Shown here piece after piece: positions 1 through 8,371 of a DNA stretch of 36,129 nucleotides. The stretch lies in contig DGGU01000024.1 of the NCBI GenBank assembly GCA_002392345.1, positions 1 to 36,129 on the forward strand, read 5' to 3'. The notes beneath the pieces were generated by a model, which saw nothing but the letters and a program-made list of their open reading frames with translations, searched no databases and was not told the DNA's origin. The first letter of the stretch is position 1, and each line of letters opens with the position of its first letter. A program made the translations under genes and the position numbers. The stretch is from Lachnospiraceae bacterium UBA3866 (GTDB taxonomy: Bacteria; Bacillota; Clostridia; Lachnospirales; Lachnospiraceae).

Positions 1-26
1 TGCTCTACCGACTGAGCTAGTGTCTC
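1..26 (-). tRNA. partial tRNA, probably tRNA-Lys (5' part only)
   Basis: Read on the minus strand from position 26, the sequence gives a 7-nt acceptor strand (GAGACAC), U8-A9, and a D-arm (GCTC, a loop with the GG pair, then GAGC). The molecule then runs off the window before the anticodon, so its identity is not visible. It is the third gene of a His-Gln-X array. The 5' half resembles firmicute tRNA-Lys, and His-Gln-Lys is a familiar order in Clostridia, so Lys is an inference. Confidence 0.75.
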
Positions 27-30
27 TTGA

Positions 31-102
31 CAGGGCTAGGTGGATTCGAACCACCGACTGCAAGAGTCAAAGTCTTGTGCCTTACCGCTTGGCGATAGCC
101 CT
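31..102 (-). tRNA. tRNA-Gln (anticodon TTG)
   Basis: The minus strand folds into a full 72-nt cloverleaf. The acceptor AGGGCTA pairs with TAGCCCT, the anticodon stem is CAAGA/TCTTG around loop CTTTGAC (anticodon TTG), and the T-arm is GGTGG-TTCGAAT-CCACC. The discriminator base is G at 31. CCA is not encoded. It lies 16 nt downstream of tRNA-His and 4 nt before the next tRNA, so the three are clearly cotranscribed. Confidence 0.97.
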
Positions 103-118
103 AGATTATATTTTGCTG

Positions 119-193
119 GGTGGGTAATGGGACTTGAACCCACGACCTCCAGATCCACAATCTGGCGCTCTAACCAACTGCGCTACACCCACC
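119..193 (-). tRNA. tRNA-His (anticodon GTG)
   Basis: The minus strand gives a cloverleaf with the extra G-1 typical of tRNA-His (position 193) opposite C73 (position 119). The acceptor is GTGGGTG/TACCCAC and the anticodon stem is CCAGA/TCTGG around loop TTGTGGA (anticodon GTG). The T-arm carries GTGGG-TTCAAGT-CCCAT. A complete CCA is not encoded. It is the first gene of the tRNA operon and is preceded by a consensus promoter. Confidence 0.97.
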
Positions 194-209
194 AAATCCA
201 CAAAACAAT

Positions 210-238
210 ATTTTACTATTTATTCAAGGAATTGTCAA
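210..238 (-). promoter_or_regulatory. sigma-A promoter of the tRNA operon
   Basis: On the minus strand TTGACA (238-233) is followed after exactly 17 nt by TAAAAT (215-210), a near-consensus housekeeping promoter. The predicted start is near 203, about 10 nt before tRNA-His. The -35 box and spacer lie inside the last codons of yfhO (stop at 216-218), so the promoter is embedded in the upstream coding sequence. Confidence 0.85.
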
Positions 239-2747
239 TATACTTAGATTTAGATCGCTTTCTATCATATATATATATTGCAATAAGTAGCGCTATACCT
301 AAAATAGAAAGTAATGCACCAAGCCTTAATCCTTTTGGTATGTATGTTAAATCAATTTCATGTAGCCCTCTATCAAGGTCAAAACCAATAAGGAAATTCA
401 AAACAGGCTCTGTCTTCACCTCCTTACCGTCTACCTTCACCCTAAAACCTTCATCATAAGGTAGAGAGATGACACATTTCCCATCTTTTTTTGCATCTAT
501 GCTATAAGATATGTGACTATCAGTATAATCATTAATATGAAAATCTGAATAAGACTTTAATTCATTAATTACATTCTTAAATGCATCATAGTCAAATCTA
601 AACACTTCCATCAATATGTCTTTTTCATTAGTATCATTTCTAAACTCTATGTCGGAACCTGCCTTTAAGTAGCCAAGTTCTATGAAGTATCCTCGGTTCA
701 TATTCTTAAACTGCTTAGATGTAGTTGCATATGACACTGTCACTTCTTTGATGCTCTTGTCTCGAATGAAAGCATAATAATCACCAGATTCTTTTACATT
801 AAAAAATGCTTTGATACCATTAATAGCTATATCGTTCTTCACAAGCATAACATCAAGCCCAAGCGTTCTTGCAAAATTATTCTGAATCGTAGCAGGGTTC
901 CCTGATGTAGTATCATAATTTGCAAGAAATTCTCTATCTAGCATATATGATAATGGCATAGTATCGATGTTTTGATACATAGATACATCGCCAACTTTAT
1001 CTATAGCTCTTAGATTAAGGTCGGCGGCATCTGTAAATTCATTTTCAAAAACCTTATACTTAACTGAAAGTATAGAATCCATGAAAGGTGTCGATCCAGT
1101 TATAGAATAAGCATTGGTCGATGCCTCCATGCCATATTGCTTATAGAAATCACTGCCTGACTTGTATGACGAAGATGAAAATATAGAGCTTGAAGGAAAA
1201 TTGATAAATGCACCATCATCCTTAGCCTTCATATCAACTCTCTCAATCCTATAGAAGTCATTGGTCTTAGTTTTTAAATTTTTAACTATGGTTCTTATTT
1301 CGCTAACATTTTGCATGTAGTCGCCACGTGTGATGGTATAGATTGATGTCTGATACATATTGACGAATGTCTCAACCGATATGAATATGAGTAGCAATCC
1401 AGTAACGACAACTTTTCTGCTTTTTTTACTTGACAACCTTATAAGTATCACAAAATAGATAAGCAAAAATATGATGCTGACATATATAGAATAAAACTCA
1501 ACTTTGTCACTCAGCAGTGCACTCTCAAGTAACACTATCCCTGCAATCACCCCCGCAAAACTATATGCAAGGTCTTTCACTTTTAAATTCTTATATTTAA
1601 GAAGTGGCTTTATACATATAGTAAGCAATATAAAAGTATATATAAAACTTTGCCTGCAAGGTAGAGAATTAGGATATTTTAAGACATGCCATACATAATC
1701 AAGAATGTTGATAGAAAAAGATGCTAGGAAAAAAAGTAGTAGAATTGCATAACATATCTTTTCTTTTAATTTGAATTTCTTAGATGAAAAATATAATACA
1801 AGTAGTGGTAGACATATAACCCCACTATAGATATTAGGCCAATATTCAATTCCATTTTCTGATTTAGAAAGCACTAGGTGTCTCCCAAAGGCTTTCGCTA
1901 ATGAAAAATACTCGCGAGCTTCAGTTGGGAAAGTTCCTCCACTTGATGCAGTAGTACCGAATGCCATAATTACAGGCAAAAGCAATACTGCAGATATAAG
2001 AACAGCTATTATAGAATATATAGCGATAAGAAGAAAGTTTTTAAAGAATCTTTTTAAATCATAATTTTTTAGTATATTATAAAAGACAAAATGTACAATT
2101 AAAAATATACAAGTTATAACGCCAATATAATAGTTACAAAGTATAGATAAGGCGAGAATAATTATATATAAGTAAGGCTTCTTGCCATTATAGACATTTT
2201 CAGTGCCAAGCATAAGAAGCGGAAAAAGCACTATATTATCAAGCCACATTATGTTCCAATAATACGCTCCTATATAACCACTCATAGCATAAAGTACAGC
2301 AAAAACGACTATCACATAATTATCGCTCTTATATCTCCTTACGAGATAATAAGACATCGTAAGACCCGCAAGTGAGATCTTTATGACTATCATCAGTGTC
2401 ATAAACTCAAGCACAAAGTTTTGTGGCACTAAGAATAATAATATATTAAATGGACATGAAAGATAATATGCATATAGAGTAACAAAATTAGTCCCAAGCC
2501 CAGCATCATATGTATATAAGAAGCTTCTAAAATGGGTCAATTTATACTTTAGTTCAGAGTAAAAAGGAAGATACTGATGATAGAAGTCTGTCCTTAATAT
2601 ACATTTATTGCCAAAAGGATACACCTGCTTAGCAATCATTATTATAATAAGCATCACAAATGGCAATAAAAAAGAGAGAAGAAAAATCGTCTTTTCCTTC
2701 TCACTCTTACTAAAGCTTTTTATATATTTATCAAGCTTCTTTAGCAT
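216..2747 (-). CDS. yfhO: YfhO-family polytopic membrane protein (GT-C-type glycosyltransferase)
   Basis: This 843-residue protein has a cytoplasmic basic start, about a dozen hydrophobic segments over roughly residues 20-460, a large mixed extracytoplasmic region (about 470-810), and a last TM helix before a basic tail (RKRSKSK). The early motif with D and QYLPFYSEL after the first TM is typical of YfhO proteins, as is the length. YfhO proteins are GT-C-like enzymes. In Bacillus subtilis, YfhO works with a GtrA-type flippase and the GT2 enzyme CsbB to glycosylate lipoteichoic acid outside the membrane. Here the gtrA gene overlaps it by 17 bp directly upstream, which supports a similar flippase-plus-transferase unit. 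No CsbB-like partner with C-terminal TM helices is seen nearby. The acceptor polymer is unknown. It is the last gene of its operon, before the tRNAs. Confidence 0.9.
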   Translation of the reverse strand: MLKKLDKYIKSFSKSEKEKTIFLLSFLLPFVMLIIIMIAKQVYPFGNKCILRTDFYHQYLPFYSELKYKLTHFRSFLYTYDAGLGTNFVTLYAYYLSCPFNILLFLVPQNFVLEFMTLMIVIKISLAGLTMSYYLVRRYKSDNYVIVVFAVLYAMSGYIGAYYWNIMWLDNIVLFPLLMLGTENVYNGKKPYLYIIILALSILCNYYIGVITCIFLIVHFVFYNILKNYDLKRFFKNFLLIAIYSIIAVLISAVLLLPVIMAFGTTASSGGTFPTEAREYFSLAKAFGRHLVLSKSENGIEYWPNIYSGVICLPLLVLYFSSKKFKLKEKICYAILLLFFLASFSINILDYVWHVLKYPNSLPCRQSFIYTFILLTICIKPLLKYKNLKVKDLAYSFAGVIAGIVLLESALLSDKVEFYSIYVSIIFLLIYFVILIRLSSKKSRKVVVTGLLLIFISVETFVNMYQTSIYTITRGDYMQNVSEIRTIVKNLKTKTNDFYRIERVDMKAKDDGAFINFPSSSIFSSSSYKSGSDFYKQYGMEASTNAYSITGSTPFMDSILSVKYKVFENEFTDAADLNLRAIDKVGDVSMYQNIDTMPLSYMLDREFLANYDTTSGNPATIQNNFARTLGLDVMLVKNDIAINGIKAFFNVKESGDYYAFIRDKSIKEVTVSYATTSKQFKNMNRGYFIELGYLKAGSDIEFRNDTNEKDILMEVFRFDYDAFKNVINELKSYSDFHINDYTDSHISYSIDAKKDGKCVISLPYDEGFRVKVDGKEVKTEPVLNFLIGFDLDRGLHEIDLTYIPKGLRLGALLSILGIALLIAIYIYDRKRSKSKYIDNSLNK

Positions 2748-3417
2748 TCTTCTTAAAGATAATATATTTACTAAATATATAATTGAAAACTATAACGACT
2801 ACGCTCGCTACAATCTTAGTAAAGGTCTCATTCATGCCTTTTTTATCTATCATAAACCACATTATCGCAAAATTGATAACCTCTGTGATGACTCTCGCTC
2901 CAAAAAACATCCCTAGCTCTGAAAAAAATTTTGTTGGAACTAGATTAAGACTTCTAAACACAAATACCTTATTGACAACAAAGGCAAATATCAGCGCAAT
3001 CAAAAATGCAACAATCTCTGCAACCTTCCACCCAATGCTTGCTTCTCCACCAGATTTTGCAAGTGCATTACGAAGCACTTCGAAGGACACTATGTTGACA
3101 ACTGTAGTAAGTACTCCCATATAGAGATACATGAATAACTCAGATAAGAAAAATCCCTTAAGCTGTTTTCTAAATCTTATAGCTATGAATAAGAAAATGA
3201 TTACTGCAACTAGAGCAATCATTGTCGATGCAAAAGACCTATGGTCGCTCAAGAAAGATAGACCTCCACTATTGGTTAATCTATCAATACTTACACCCGC
3301 CAAAAAGAATACAGCAATGAAACCTATGATTGCACTTATAAATACAAAAACATAATAACTGAAATAATTTTCATTATCAGCACCGTTAGCATCAACTTTG
3401 TTTTGTTCTTCGCTCAC
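2731..3417 (-). CDS. GtrA-family membrane protein (putative lipid-linked sugar flippase)
   Basis: The 228-residue protein has two N-terminal hydrophobic segments (about 22-45 and 66-82), then a four-helix GtrA domain from about residue 93 to 222, ending in the typical FNYIFSKYIIFK segment. GtrA/GtcA proteins are thought to flip undecaprenyl-phosphate-linked sugars across the membrane for surface polymer glycosylation. The two extra N-terminal helices are more than the minimal GtrA domain (about 130 residues) needs. It starts with GTG behind a GAGAGGA ribosome binding site, 1 nt after the tadA stop, and overlaps yfhO by 17 bp. The pairing with yfhO is the main support for a role in wall or lipoteichoic acid glycosylation. 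Confidence 0.87.
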   Translation of the reverse strand: MSEEQNKVDANGADNENYFSYYVFVFISAIIGFIAVFFLAGVSIDRLTNSGGLSFLSDHRSFASTMIALVAVIIFLFIAIRFRKQLKGFFLSELFMYLYMGVLTTVVNIVSFEVLRNALAKSGGEASIGWKVAEIVAFLIALIFAFVVNKVFVFRSLNLVPTKFFSELGMFFGARVITEVINFAIMWFMIDKKGMNETFTKIVASVVVIVFNYIFSKYIIFKKNAKEA

Positions 3418-3418
3418 T

Positions 3419-3937
3419 TTAATCCTCTCTTATCTTTTTAAAAAAATCTTTAATTATATTTTTACAATCATCATCATCCATATAATCAAGTATCACTTTA
3501 TGATTAAAGCTATCATTATCAAGGATATTGATTATGCTACCACAGCTTCCTGACTTCTTAGATAAAGCTCCTACTACAAGCCTTTTTATCCTACTTTGAA
3601 CTATGGCACCTGCACACATCTGACAAGGTTCTAAAGTAACATACATAGTACAATCTTCTAGCCTAAAGTCATTAATCTTCTTGCAAGCTTTAGATATAGC
3701 CGTAATCTCAGCATGATATATAGCATTTTTCTTTTTATTTCTCATGTTGTATGATGTTGCAAGTATCTCTTCGCTTGCTATGCCAGCTCTTTTTGCAACC
3801 TCACACATCTTTTTGTTCTTTTTATTTTCTCTATAGACTATCAAGGCGCCTACTGGTATATCTCCAGATATATAGGCTTTTTGGGCAAGTTTTAGTGCCT
3901 TTGCCATATAAAACAAATCTTTAGAATCTATAGCCAT
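3419..3937 (-). CDS. tadA: tRNA-specific adenosine deaminase TadA
   Basis: TadA deaminates the wobble adenosine (A34) of tRNA-Arg(ACG) to inosine in the cytoplasm. The zinc/catalytic motif HAE (H75, E77) and PCQMC (C105, C108) are intact. YVTLEPC, GALSKKSGSCGSI and NHKV match the TadA family rather than free-nucleoside deaminases. The protein has 172 residues, longer than many TadA proteins, because of a basic insertion of about 20 residues around 36-57 between the first beta strands and the HAE motif. The start at 3937 has a weak ribosome binding site. The gene sits between the cell-wall-repeat protein and gtrA with 1-3 nt gaps, so it is cotranscribed with functionally unrelated genes. Confidence 0.93.
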   Translation of the reverse strand: MAIDSKDLFYMAKALKLAQKAYISGDIPVGALIVYRENKKNKKMCEVAKRAGIASEEILATSYNMRNKKKNAIYHAEITAISKACKKINDFRLEDCTMYVTLEPCQMCAGAIVQSRIKRLVVGALSKKSGSCGSIINILDNDSFNHKVILDYMDDDDCKNIIKDFFKKIRED

Positions 3938-3940
3938 ATA

Positions 3941-5170
3941 TTAATTTTCGCCTGATACATAAGGTGGCTCAGCCTCAGTATAACTAGCGTCGCCTGATGT
4001 CCCTGGCACTACACCAGATGAATTACTTGTCCACTCATTGCCATCGCCATCTTTAAGTTTCTTTTTATTCTTCTGAATTACGCCTGATGTATTGACAAGA
4101 TATGCCACATTGTTGATCTTAACTGCTGCATATTTTTGTTCAGGATCTGCCTTTTGTAATTTACCTTTATAATAAAGCTTATTACTCTTGATTCCTGTAA
4201 CTCCTTTCCCATCATCAGCAAAGTAAAAATTACCACCAGAATTAGTGCCATCAACATCTGCAGTTATAAGCCCTGTCTTCATAGAGCAATCTTTAACACT
4301 TGGTCCAAAATAATAATAATCATTGCCAATTCTATGAACTCCATATACTGCAAAACCATATTCGTTGAATAAAAATGTCTTATCATCGAGTCTTACCTTA
4401 GTATATGACCCTTCATTAGCTGTCCTTGGTTGTCCTTGTCCATTAAAATGGAAATATCTTACTTCTGTGCTTGATAACACCTCTTTAGGTGGTTCTACAG
4501 CATACCATGTGTCAGTAACAGCCTCTCCGTATTTGAAAAGTTCTGTAGTTTCTTCAACGAAATACATATATCCTTTCATAACCGGTGCTGTGTCTTTGAT
4601 TCTTCTCCAACCAGTCCTTAAGATTCCATTTTGGTCAAAGCAATACCTTCTCTCGCCAACTAGGCGAACTACATAAGCATCCTTTTCCGCATACACTCTC
4701 TTATATGTATTAGAATCAAAGTAAAACCAAGCAGTACGCTCATTAGATATTTCTGTAGTAAATCCTCTTGGTACTTCTAACTCTTGGAATCCATTTACAA
4801 GATATCCATCATCTGGGTCGGCATAGTATTCATAATCATTGCACCAACCTTTCTGCATGGCTCCTTCATTATCTAGATAGTACTTATATCCATCTACTTC
4901 AATGATGCCTCCACTATAAAGCTTGCCATCATTACCTGCATAATAGTACTTATCGTTATAGTCTATCCATGAGTTAAATACTACATAGCCATCGCTATTT
5001 ACATAATATCGATCATTTCCTGAATAAACCATCTTGTTATGAGCAACTGTGCCGTCATCTTCAAAGTAACGATAATATTCTCCAGTTTGCTCAAACTGTC
5101 CTGCGAAAGAGACTAGACTAAATGTAAAGATAAAATAGATGCTTAAAGCACTTAATATAATCTTTTTCAT
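3941..5170 (-). CDS. secreted protein with cell-wall-binding (choline-binding-like) repeats
   Basis: The 409-residue product begins with a signal peptide (MKK, hydrophobic core, likely cleavage after SFAG near residue 24). The rest is a chain of aromatic repeats of the type YYY...D-G followed by GW or G-I, such as KYYLDNEGAMQKGW, which is the signature of CW_binding/choline-binding-like repeats. No catalytic domain is visible, so it is probably a surface or wall-attached protein; the ligand cannot be told from sequence. The start has a good AAGGAG box. It is the first gene of a four-gene unit with its own promoter and lies beside tadA, gtrA and yfhO. The C-terminal tail is rich in G, S, E and P. 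Confidence 0.85.
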   Translation of the reverse strand: MKKIILSALSIYFIFTFSLVSFAGQFEQTGEYYRYFEDDGTVAHNKMVYSGNDRYYVNSDGYVVFNSWIDYNDKYYYAGNDGKLYSGGIIEVDGYKYYLDNEGAMQKGWCNDYEYYADPDDGYLVNGFQELEVPRGFTTEISNERTAWFYFDSNTYKRVYAEKDAYVVRLVGERRYCFDQNGILRTGWRRIKDTAPVMKGYMYFVEETTELFKYGEAVTDTWYAVEPPKEVLSSTEVRYFHFNGQGQPRTANEGSYTKVRLDDKTFLFNEYGFAVYGVHRIGNDYYYFGPSVKDCSMKTGLITADVDGTNSGGNFYFADDGKGVTGIKSNKLYYKGKLQKADPEQKYAAVKINNVAYLVNTSGVIQKNKKKLKDGDGNEWTSNSSGVVPGTSGDASYTEAEPPYVSGEN

Positions 5171-5175
5171 ATTTT

Positions 5176-5204
5176 ACTCCTTAAAACTGCCACAAAAAAG
5201 GCAG
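5176..5204 (-). promoter_or_regulatory. 5' leader hairpin and ribosome binding site
   Basis: In the leader of the cell-wall-repeat gene, CTGCC (5204-5200) and GGCAG (5191-5187) form a small 5-bp hairpin with a U-rich loop. Four U residues and AAGGAGT (5182-5176) then lead into the ATG. The hairpin is short and matches no riboswitch known to me. The strong ribosome binding site fixes the start at 5170. Confidence 0.4.
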
Positions 5205-5230
5205 ACTCACCGTCTCCCCTCCATACTTAT

Positions 5231-5259
5231 ATTTTATCAATTTATTGAAAAAAAGTAAA
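5231..5259 (-). promoter_or_regulatory. sigma-A promoter for the cell-wall-repeat/tadA/gtrA/yfhO unit
   Basis: On the minus strand TTTACT (5259-5254) and TAAAAT (5236-5231) are separated by 17 nt, giving a likely transcription start near 5224 and a leader of about 54 nt. It lies in the 116-bp gap after the methyltransferase stop, so it separates this unit from the dnaD-to-methyltransferase operon. Confidence 0.7.
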
Positions 5260-5286
5260 GTAAAAGGCAGCAAAATAACACTGAAT

Positions 5287-6174
5287 TTACCTTGTATTAA
5301 ATACTATTGTAGAGCCTTCTGGCAAAAGAAGCCCTGTAGATGCACATTTAATACCAAGTTCATATGAATTGCTTTCACCATCAAATCCATTAGTCTTAGC
5401 CAAATCTTTAACCATATAATCCATAACTCCTGTCTGAAGTCCAGTTGTATATGAGTTTAACATAAGAAAAGAATTGTGCTTCTTTAACAATTTAAAACAG
5501 AGATCAAGAAAATCATATATTGAACTCTCTATCTTCCACGTCTCACCTGATGGGCCCCTTCCATAAGATGGCGGATCCATGATGATGCCATCATATAGAT
5601 TTTTTCTTCTTATCTCCCTATCTACGAATTTCTTACAATCATCAACTATCCATCTTATGCTATCATGTGGAATCTCAGACAAGTCTGCGTTTTCTTTTGC
5701 CCAAGTGAGTATACCCTTAGCTGCGTCGACATGTGTAACTTTGGCTGATCCTAAGGCAGCCGCTATCGTTGCTCCACCTGTATAGGCAAAAAGATTTAAA
5801 ACTTTGAAATCAGAAGCGTCTTTGGATCTAGCATTACAAAACTTATATATATATTGCCAATTTACTGCTTGCTCTGGGAATACACCTGTGTGTTTAAATG
5901 TAAACGGCTTTAAGTTGAATCTCATCTTGACATTTCTCGCTACATCATAACTTATCTCCCACTTTTTTGGCAAGTCAAAAAACTCCCAAGAGCCTCCGCC
6001 AGATCTACTTCTATGATACACAGCATTAACCTTATACTTGCCAAAATCCTTTGGATGCCACAAAGCTTGTGGGTCTGGCCTCCTCAAAATATATTTTCCA
6101 AATCGCTCTATCTTTTCATTATCACCTGAATCAAGCAATTCATAATCTTTAAAATTGTCTACACATTTTATCAT
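5287..6174 (-). CDS. class I SAM-dependent methyltransferase (RlmI/RlmK-like catalytic domain)
   Basis: This 295-residue protein has the SAM-binding motif I LNLFAYTGGATIAAA (about residues 125-140), the acidic motif HVDAAK, and a DPPSYGRG motif near 200-207, which resembles the catalytic NPPY/DPPxF loop of rRNA base methyltransferases. The arrangement fits the PF10672 (Methyltrans_SAM) group that includes RlmI and the RlmK part of RlmKL. No N-terminal PUA domain is present; the first ~110 residues are instead a short beta-rich domain common in this stand-alone clostridial form. The substrate, probably rRNA, is inferred. It starts at a TAATG overlap with the acyltransferase stop behind GGAG, so the two are translationally coupled. 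Confidence 0.85.
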   Translation of the reverse strand: MIKCVDNFKDYELLDSGDNEKIERFGKYILRRPDPQALWHPKDFGKYKVNAVYHRSRSGGGSWEFFDLPKKWEISYDVARNVKMRFNLKPFTFKHTGVFPEQAVNWQYIYKFCNARSKDASDFKVLNLFAYTGGATIAAALGSAKVTHVDAAKGILTWAKENADLSEIPHDSIRWIVDDCKKFVDREIRRKNLYDGIIMDPPSYGRGPSGETWKIESSIYDFLDLCFKLLKKHNSFLMLNSYTTGLQTGVMDYMVKDLAKTNGFDGESNSYELGIKCASTGLLLPEGSTIVFNTR

Positions 6175-7184
6175 TATCTATCTCCAGTTAATATGGCATA
6201 TGCCTTGTGGAATCTCCTACTAAGATATCTTGATAACTTATCACTTACCACAACACAGATTATAGGTATCATAATAAATGTGATTGTCTCGATAGCAAGA
6301 ATCGCACTTGCAGGGGCATATCTATATGTTATAAATCTCATAAGTATTGTCAACCCTCTCACTATCATATAGTGTATCGCATATAAGAAAAATGTATGTT
6401 CCATAAAACTATATGTTTTATCATATCTAAATATCAAATCACATATATAAAACATCGCTACCACTACAGATAATCTAGTATATATTACCGATAATATAAA
6501 TAATCTATGAAGATGTGTGCTGCTTCCTATGTTATAATAGATACATCTATTGATTACATACATAGCGATTGCTAAGATGAGCGTTGGCAAAATGTATCTT
6601 CTATCAATAAAATTAACTTTATTCCCATTATATAACTTTGAAAAGATTGCCCCTGCATAATAATATATTATAGCATCTTCATTGATATATGGTATGTCAA
6701 TATAAAAATATATAAGTAATGAAATGACCAAAATCAATATCACTGAATTCCTCATCTCACCCTTAAACGCATAGTATAAAAGCGGGGAAATCACATTGAG
6801 TAATATCAACTGGCACACAAACCAAAACGATGGATTATAAGTATAATTAAACGCTGCATCATATATACTGATTATGCTAATGCCACTTCCTGGCTTATAG
6901 AGAAGATTAATTGCATAGTAGATGAGATTCCATAGTAGATAAGGCAGAAGGACTGTTCGTACTCGCTTTCTTAATTTACTCTTTACACCCTCAATACTAC
7001 TTATATTCCTAAAAAACAAAAAGCCGCTTATGAAAAAGAACATAGGCACAGCAAATTGCCCTATACCATTTTCAGAGAAAAAAGCTTGAAACTTTGTCTC
7101 ATTATTAACAGAGTGTATTAGTATAACCAATACACTCATTAAAAAATACATTATAGTTATCTTATTACTCTCGAGTTTATTCAT
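6174..7184 (-). CDS. acyltransferase family 3 (OafA/YrhL-type) membrane protein
   Basis: The 336-residue protein has about ten hydrophobic segments. Near the N-terminus an H in VLVILIHS and the run PMFFFISGFLFF match the start of acyltransferase-3 proteins, which move acyl groups to sugars or wall polymers at the membrane. A basic cytoplasmic loop with KSKLRKRVRTVLLPYLLW follows, also typical. The substrate cannot be read from sequence. The ATG overlaps the prs stop (ATGA), and the stop overlaps the next start, so it sits in a coupled operon. It lacks the extra C-terminal SGNH hydrolase domain seen in larger OafA proteins. Confidence 0.88.
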   Translation of the reverse strand: MNKLESNKITIMYFLMSVLVILIHSVNNETKFQAFFSENGIGQFAVPMFFFISGFLFFRNISSIEGVKSKLRKRVRTVLLPYLLWNLIYYAINLLYKPGSGISIISIYDAAFNYTYNPSFWFVCQLILLNVISPLLYYAFKGEMRNSVILILVISLLIYFYIDIPYINEDAIIYYYAGAIFSKLYNGNKVNFIDRRYILPTLILAIAMYVINRCIYYNIGSSTHLHRLFILSVIYTRLSVVVAMFYICDLIFRYDKTYSFMEHTFFLYAIHYMIVRGLTILMRFITYRYAPASAILAIETITFIMIPIICVVVSDKLSRYLSRRFHKAYAILTGDR

Positions 7185-8371
7185 CTATGTTCATCAAGGT
7201 AGGCCTTCACACGAGTCTTTATCTTGCCATATGGGTCAAGATACTGACTTATAGAACTATCGTGATTGATACTTTCTATAATTCTTGCTATATACTCTGT
7301 AACATCCACGCTTGTGTACCACTTCTTATCCTTTAGTTCTGGCATCTGATATATACAATTGGTTGTAAAGACTTGATCTATAACACCTTCTTCATAGGCC
7401 TTATCAAATGAATCTAGACCCTTAGTAAATAATCCAAAAGTACAGCAAGCAAATACTCTCTTAGCACCTCTTTCTTTTAAAGTTTTTGCAGTCTCTATGA
7501 GCGAATCACCTGATGCAATCATATCGTCAATTACAATCACATCTTTGTCTTTAACTGGTGAACCCATATATTCATGAGCAACTATAGGATTCTTACCATC
7601 AACGACTGTGCTATAGTCCCTTCTCTTATAGAAAAAACCTAGGTCTACGCCAAGCACATTGGCAAAATATATGTTCCTCTGCATAGCGCCTATATCTGGT
7701 GATATAATCTGCATATTATTTTTATCAATCTTCAAATCATCAAACTTATTAAGGATTGCAGATATAAATTGATAAGAACAATTGATAGAGTCAAAACTTG
7801 AAAGTGGTATGGCATTCATAACTCTTGGATCATGAGCATCTACAGTTAAGATATTAGATACTCCAAGGCTTACAAGTTCTTGAAGCATAACCGCACAGTC
7901 TAGCGACTCTCTCTTAGATCTTTTGTGTTGTCTTGATTCATATAAGAATGGCATGATGACATTGACACGCTTTGCTTTACCATTCGCTGCCGCTATCACT
8001 CTTTTTAAATCTTGATAATGATCATCTGGAGACATGCGATTGGTCTTGCCAAAAAGATCATAAGTCTCTGAGTGGTTAACTACATCTACTATAAGGAACA
8101 GATCTGCTCCTCTTATGCTACCATTGATTACACACTTAGCTTCACCTGAACCAAACCTGTCTATCTCTGGCTCAAGTATGTATGACTCTTTGATGTAATC
8201 ATCAGCGAACACGTCATAGACTTTGTTCTTAACTAGAAGTTTTCTCCACTCAAGTATAAAATCATTAAGTTTCTTTGTAAAAGCCTCTGTCCCTCTAAGT
8301 GGCACTAGACAGAGATAACCAATGGGAAATTCTCCAAGATATTTACTTTGAACTTCACTTGATGCTGGCAT
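7181..8371 (-). CDS. prs: ribose-phosphate pyrophosphokinase (PRPP synthetase, long clostridial form)
   Basis: The enzyme makes 5-phosphoribosyl-1-pyrophosphate from ribose-5-phosphate and ATP for nucleotide, His and Trp synthesis. At 396 residues it is about 80 longer than classical Prs. The catalytic flexible loop is recognisable at PFLYESRQHKRSKRESLD (about 141-158), TVDAHDPRV (177-184) is the metal-binding segment, and VIVIDDMIASGDS (278-290) is the PRPP-binding loop. Extra length is in the N-terminal domain and in insertions, as in the ~390-residue group common in Lachnospiraceae. The start has AAGGAGG at a 7-nt spacing. It overlaps the dnaC-like gene by 17 bp and the acyltransferase by 4 bp. 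Confidence 0.93.
   Translation of the reverse strand: MPASSEVQSKYLGEFPIGYLCLVPLRGTEAFTKKLNDFILEWRKLLVKNKVYDVFADDYIKESYILEPEIDRFGSGEAKCVINGSIRGADLFLIVDVVNHSETYDLFGKTNRMSPDDHYQDLKRVIAAANGKAKRVNVIMPFLYESRQHKRSKRESLDCAVMLQELVSLGVSNILTVDAHDPRVMNAIPLSSFDSINCSYQFISAILNKFDDLKIDKNNMQIISPDIGAMQRNIYFANVLGVDLGFFYKRRDYSTVVDGKNPIVAHEYMGSPVKDKDVIVIDDMIASGDSLIETAKTLKERGAKRVFACCTFGLFTKGLDSFDKAYEEGVIDQVFTTNCIYQMPELKDKKWYTSVDVTEYIARIIESINHDSSISQYLDPYGKIKTRVKAYLDEHR

Noticed and set aside
40..459. Plus-strand ORF of 139 codons across the tRNAs
   Set aside because: It runs antisense through tRNA-Gln and tRNA-His and the end of yfhO, has no ribosome binding site, and has no protein-like features.
5171..5230. Riboswitch in the leader of the cell-wall-repeat gene
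   Set aside because: The leader is about 54 nt with one 5-bp hairpin and no conserved aptamer core that I recognise.
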